The notes under the pieces: generated by a model
What the model saw: only the letters and a program-made list of their open reading frames with translations
The model's database searches: none
Told to the model about the DNA's origin: nothing
Made by a program: the position numbers and the translations under genes
DNA from: Gammaproteobacteria bacterium
GTDB taxonomy: Bacteria > Pseudomonadota > Gammaproteobacteria > Pseudomonadales > Porticoccaceae
Direction: 5' to 3'
Assembly (NCBI GenBank): GCA_016708925.1
Contig: JADJET010000022.1
Location: 390,840 to 454,839 of the forward strand
Length of the DNA: 64,000 bases
Part shown: in pieces, positions 61,736 to 64,000 of the stretch
Layout of the letters: the number at the start of each line of letters is the position of its first letter
Position numbering within the stretch: position 1 is the first letter of the stretch

Positions 61736-62515
61736 ATGTCCAGCCCGCTGATCCCCAGTCCCGGTGTGCGCAGCTTCGCGGTGTGGCGCCGCAACTTTCG
61801 CGTCTGGCGCAAAATTCTGCTGCCCTCCGCGCTCGGCAACTTCGGCGAGCCGCTGCTGTATCTGATGGCATTCGGCTACGGTTTCGGGCAACTGGTGGGC
61901 GATCTCGGTCAACTGCCATACATGGCGTTCCTGGCCTCCGGAATCATCTGTTCCAGCACCCTCTTCACCGCCAGCTTTGAGGCCATGTATTCCGCCTACA
62001 CCCGCATGGCGGGCCAGCAGACCTGGGGCGCCATGCTGAATGCGCCCCTTACCGTGGACGACATCGTGCTCGGCGAGATTCTCTGGGCGGCGACCAAAGG
62101 ACTGATGAATGCCACCGCCATCCTCATCGTCGCCGCGCTGCTCGGTCTGGTCGCCGACCTGCGCGCGCTGCTGGCGCTGCCGGTGTTGGCCATCGCAGGA
62201 TTCACGTTTGCCGCCTGCGCCATGGTGGTGACGGCCCGGTCGCGATCCTACGATTTTTTCCTCTATTACTTCACGCTGGTGCTGACGCCCATGCTGCTCA
62301 CCGGCGGCGTATTTTTCCCGCGCGAACAGTTTCCCGAACTGCTGCAGGATCTCGCCTACCTGCTCCCGCTCGCCCATGTGGTCGATCTGGTGCGCCCGTT
62401 GCTCACCGGTGGCTCCCTCCACGCGCCGCTGCTGCATCTCTTGGTGATTGTCGCCTACGGCGCGGTGGGACTGCTGGTCGCGACGGCTGCCGTCCGGCGG
62501 CGTCTGGTGCGTTGA
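61736..62515 (+). CDS. ABC-2 exporter permease, NodJ type
   Basis: 259 residues, six predicted membrane segments. VWRRNFRVWRKILLPSALGNFGEPLLYLMAFGYGFG at the start, FLASGIICSSTLFTASFEAMYSAYTRM and the late LTGGVFFPREQFPELLQDLAYLLPLAHVVDLVRPL are typical of NodJ/ABC-2 proteins. Works with the adjacent ATPase. It begins 4 nt after the ATPase stop. Confidence 0.9.
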   Translation: MSSPLIPSPGVRSFAVWRRNFRVWRKILLPSALGNFGEPLLYLMAFGYGFGQLVGDLGQLPYMAFLASGIICSSTLFTASFEAMYSAYTRMAGQQTWGAMLNAPLTVDDIVLGEILWAATKGLMNATAILIVAALLGLVADLRALLALPVLAIAGFTFAACAMVVTARSRSYDFFLYYFTLVLTPMLLTGGVFFPREQFPELLQDLAYLLPLAHVVDLVRPLLTGGSLHAPLLHLLVIVAYGAVGLLVATAAVRRRLVR

Positions 62516-62609
62516 TCGCCCTCGCCACCTACACTGCCGAGCCGGCACGCATAGTTCCTGCGCAGTGCATGAACAAACCCTTTTCCCTGTTGTGTCCAAG
62601 GAGGTCTCG

Positions 62610-63137
62610 ATGAAAACTCGACTTTTGTTGTTGGCCCTGTTCGGTGTCGGCTGCGCCCAGGCCGCCGAGCTATCGGTGCCGATGAATACCGTGGATGCAA
62701 AGGGCACCGGTGCCGCGCTCGGTGTGGTGACCGTCACTGAATCAAGCTACGGCCTGGTGTTCACCCCGAAACTGAGCGGACTGATCCCTGGACTGCACGG
62801 TTTTCACGTGCACCAGAACCCCGCCTGCGGGCCGGCCGAGAAAGACGGCGCAATCGTGCCCGCCGGCGCGGCGGGCGGCCATCATGATCCCGCCACCACG
62901 GGCCATCACGGTGCGCCCTGGGGCGACGGTCACCTCGGCGATCTGCCGCCGCTGTTCGTGGCGGCGGATGGCACGGCGACCCAGCCCGTGCTCGCGCCGC
63001 GCCTGACCAGATTCGCCGACATCCAGGGCCGCGCCCTGGTGATCCACGCCGGTGGCGACAATCATGCCGATCTGCCAGCGCCGCTGGGCGGGGGTGGCGC
63101 ACGTCTGGCGTGTGGAGTGGTTGGGGCAGCGAACTAG
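62610..63137 (+). CDS. sodC: Periplasmic Cu/Zn superoxide dismutase
   Basis: 175 residues from ATG 62610, which has AAGGAGG 6 nt upstream. Signal peptide (1-19, cut after AQA). Copper/zinc ligands in GFHVHQNPACG, GGHHDPATTGHHG, GDGHLGDLPPL and VIHAGGDNHAD; the disulfide cysteines are in NPACG and ARLACGVVG. It removes superoxide in the periplasm. The frame is open upstream to 62448, but that overlaps the permease end. Confidence 0.96.
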   Translation: MKTRLLLLALFGVGCAQAAELSVPMNTVDAKGTGAALGVVTVTESSYGLVFTPKLSGLIPGLHGFHVHQNPACGPAEKDGAIVPAGAAGGHHDPATTGHHGAPWGDGHLGDLPPLFVAADGTATQPVLAPRLTRFADIQGRALVIHAGGDNHADLPAPLGGGGARLACGVVGAAN

Positions 63138-63175
63138 GGCCATGGCACGTAAGTTTCGACACATTACTGGCCATC

Positions 63176-63220
63176 GTCATTCCCGCGCAAAAACTGGATG
63201 CCCGCCTTTGCGGGCATGAC
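63176..63220. repeat. Palindromic intergenic element (REP-like)
   Basis: Outer arms GTCATTCCCG (63176-63185) and CGGGCATGAC (63211-63220) are a 9/10 inverted repeat; an inner hairpin ATGCCCGC-CTTT-GCGGGCAT spans 63198-63217. Elements with GTCATTCCCGCG and an inverted ...GCGGG(A/C)ATGAC are dispersed palindromes in many proteobacterial genomes. It lies 39 nt after sodC and may end its transcript. Only one copy is visible in this window. Confidence 0.6.
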
Positions 63221-63367
63221 GTCCCCTTGTTTATATGTCGTACTACCAGACCGCTGTCCACCGCAGCGAGGCAAACCTGGCCGAGCCCGAGCGCGGCAGT
63301 CCGTTGAGAGAAGCAGTCCGTTGAGAGAATGAGTCATTGACCGGAAGCGAACCGGTTTTCTGGCTTG

Positions 63368-64000
63368 TCAGCCGGGATGGCTGGGACCCAATGGCGCCTG
63401 GCGCCGCGGGCCGGCCCGGTCCAGCTCCCGCGGAATGATCTCGGCAGCCATGCGGTAGCCCACCTCGATCAGTTCGGCGGCGCGGTGGAATTCGTGGATT
63501 CGGCACAGGTTGCGGGGAATCTCCACCAGGATATCGGGCGGATAGGCCGCCATCTTCTGGCGCGCGATGGTGCTCTGCATGGCGTCGAACGCCTGGGTGG
63601 CGATATCCAGCATCTGCCAGCTCACCGGCACGGCGCTGCGCTTGCGCAAATTGTTCACGGCACGGCGCAGATAGCCGCTCTCGCTGTCGGCGCTGTCCGG
63701 TGGAATTTCCGGCGCGTCCGCAGCGAGCTGCACCTGGCCGCTGACATTGATGGCGATGGTGAGATCGGTGTCGTCACCGAGGGTGGGCGCGATGGGCACC
63801 GGATTGAGGATGCCGCCGTCCACCAGCAAGCCGCCGTTGAGGCGGTAAGGCGGAAACAGCACCGGAATTGCGATGGAGGCGCGGATCGCCTCCAGGAGCG
63901 GTCCGCGGGTGAGCCAGACTTCGCGCCCGGTCTCGATGTTCGTGGCGACCGCGGTGAAGCAGACCAGCAGCGCCGCGATGGCGACATCGCCGATCAGGTC
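63368..64000 (-). CDS. Patatin-like phospholipase, C-terminal part (runs off window)
   Basis: 211 codons in frame to the right edge; the N-terminus with the GXSXG serine lies beyond 64000. Visible: EAIRASIAIPVLFPPYRLNGGLLVDGGILNPVPIAP, which holds the catalytic Asp in the DGG motif, then TIAINVSGQVQL and a helical tail (SWQMLDIATQAFDAMQSTIARQKMAAYPPDILVEIPRNLCRIHEFHRAAELIEVGYRMA). It matches RssA/patatin family proteins. Substrate unknown. Confidence 0.88.
   Translation of the reverse strand, partial: DLIGDVAIAALLVCFTAVATNIETGREVWLTRGPLLEAIRASIAIPVLFPPYRLNGGLLVDGGILNPVPIAPTLGDDTDLTIAINVSGQVQLAADAPEIPPDSADSESGYLRRAVNNLRKRSAVPVSWQMLDIATQAFDAMQSTIARQKMAAYPPDILVEIPRNLCRIHEFHRAAELIEVGYRMAAEIIPRELDRAGPRRQAPLGPSHPG

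Noticed and set aside
1..64000. CRISPR arrays, integrases, rRNA, toxin-antitoxin pairs, FMN or TPP riboswitches near rib and thiL genes
   Set aside because: I looked for regularly spaced repeats, tyrosine-recombinase motifs and conserved riboswitch cores and saw none. Gaps inside the rib operon are too short to hold a riboswitch.

Overview
The window is a GC-rich stretch of a gammaproteobacterial chromosome. The evidence is gene content and gene order: long-form PstC and PstA, the divergent yibN-grxC-secB / gpmI-envC-ctpA arrangement known from Escherichia coli, nrdR-ribD-ribE-ribBA-ribH-nusB-thiL-pgpA, UbiC and UbiA, and NtrBC next to glnA. I cannot place it to genus. It is mostly a densely packed core chromosome with many 1-8 bp gene overlaps. 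One accessory islet lies at about 53.2-59.6 kb.

Layout. 1-1066: glyQ and the start of glyS. 1570-7053: the phosphate operon pstS-pstC-pstA-pstB-phoU behind a PhoB box of three half-sites; pstC carries a frameshift. 7068-14739: an M48 lipoprotein protease, a DUF938 methyltransferase, a FemAB-like acyltransferase, phoR-phoB (with their own three-repeat PhoB box), ubiA, ubiC and an LpxR-like outer-membrane deacylase. 14866-23607: a crotonase, an LplT-like MFS carrier, mscL, a DUF442 phosphatase-like protein, a HexR-type regulator, uvrD, dtd, pip and a small membrane protein. 23714-32252: typA, thiI, then a nitrogen-control block (glnA, a DUF4124 protein, ntrB, ntrC). Both glnA and ntrBC have readable sigma-54 promoters with upstream NtrC dyads. 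32295-38268: secB, grxC and yibN on the minus strand, and gpmI, envC, ctpA and a small DUF6316-like gene on the plus strand. 38305-46872: hisF, a retropepsin-like protease, pgpA, thiL, nusB, the riboflavin genes, nrdR and glyA.

46964-51261: a GNAT acetyltransferase followed by a polyhydroxyalkanoate (PHA) cluster. It holds a class III/IV-type PhaC, a short PhaR-like synthase subunit, a PadR regulator resembling the Bacillus PHB-responsive repressor PhaQ, a divergent phasin and an alpha/beta hydrolase. The phasin and regulator genes are separated by two divergent promoters, each with a 17-bp spacer, that share one ATGCA-TTT-TGCAT palindrome. This is the most interesting locus in the window.

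51265-59685: a CocE-type hydrolase, a decayed IS transposase, a tripartite RND efflux operon (outer-membrane factor, adaptor, pump), a decayed DUF1003 gene and an elongator tRNA-Met. A 13-bp exact direct repeat brackets the islet. 59798-64000: a PHP-domain nuclease (RNase AM type), a NodI/NodJ-type ABC exporter, Cu/Zn superoxide dismutase and the C-terminal part of a patatin-like phospholipase.

Working together: the Pho and Ntr sections are self-contained regulons in which sensor, regulator, target genes and cis-sites all lie in the window. The PHA cluster is a carbon-storage module that fits this nutrient-limitation theme. All calls come from reading the sequence and from remembered family features; no database search was run.
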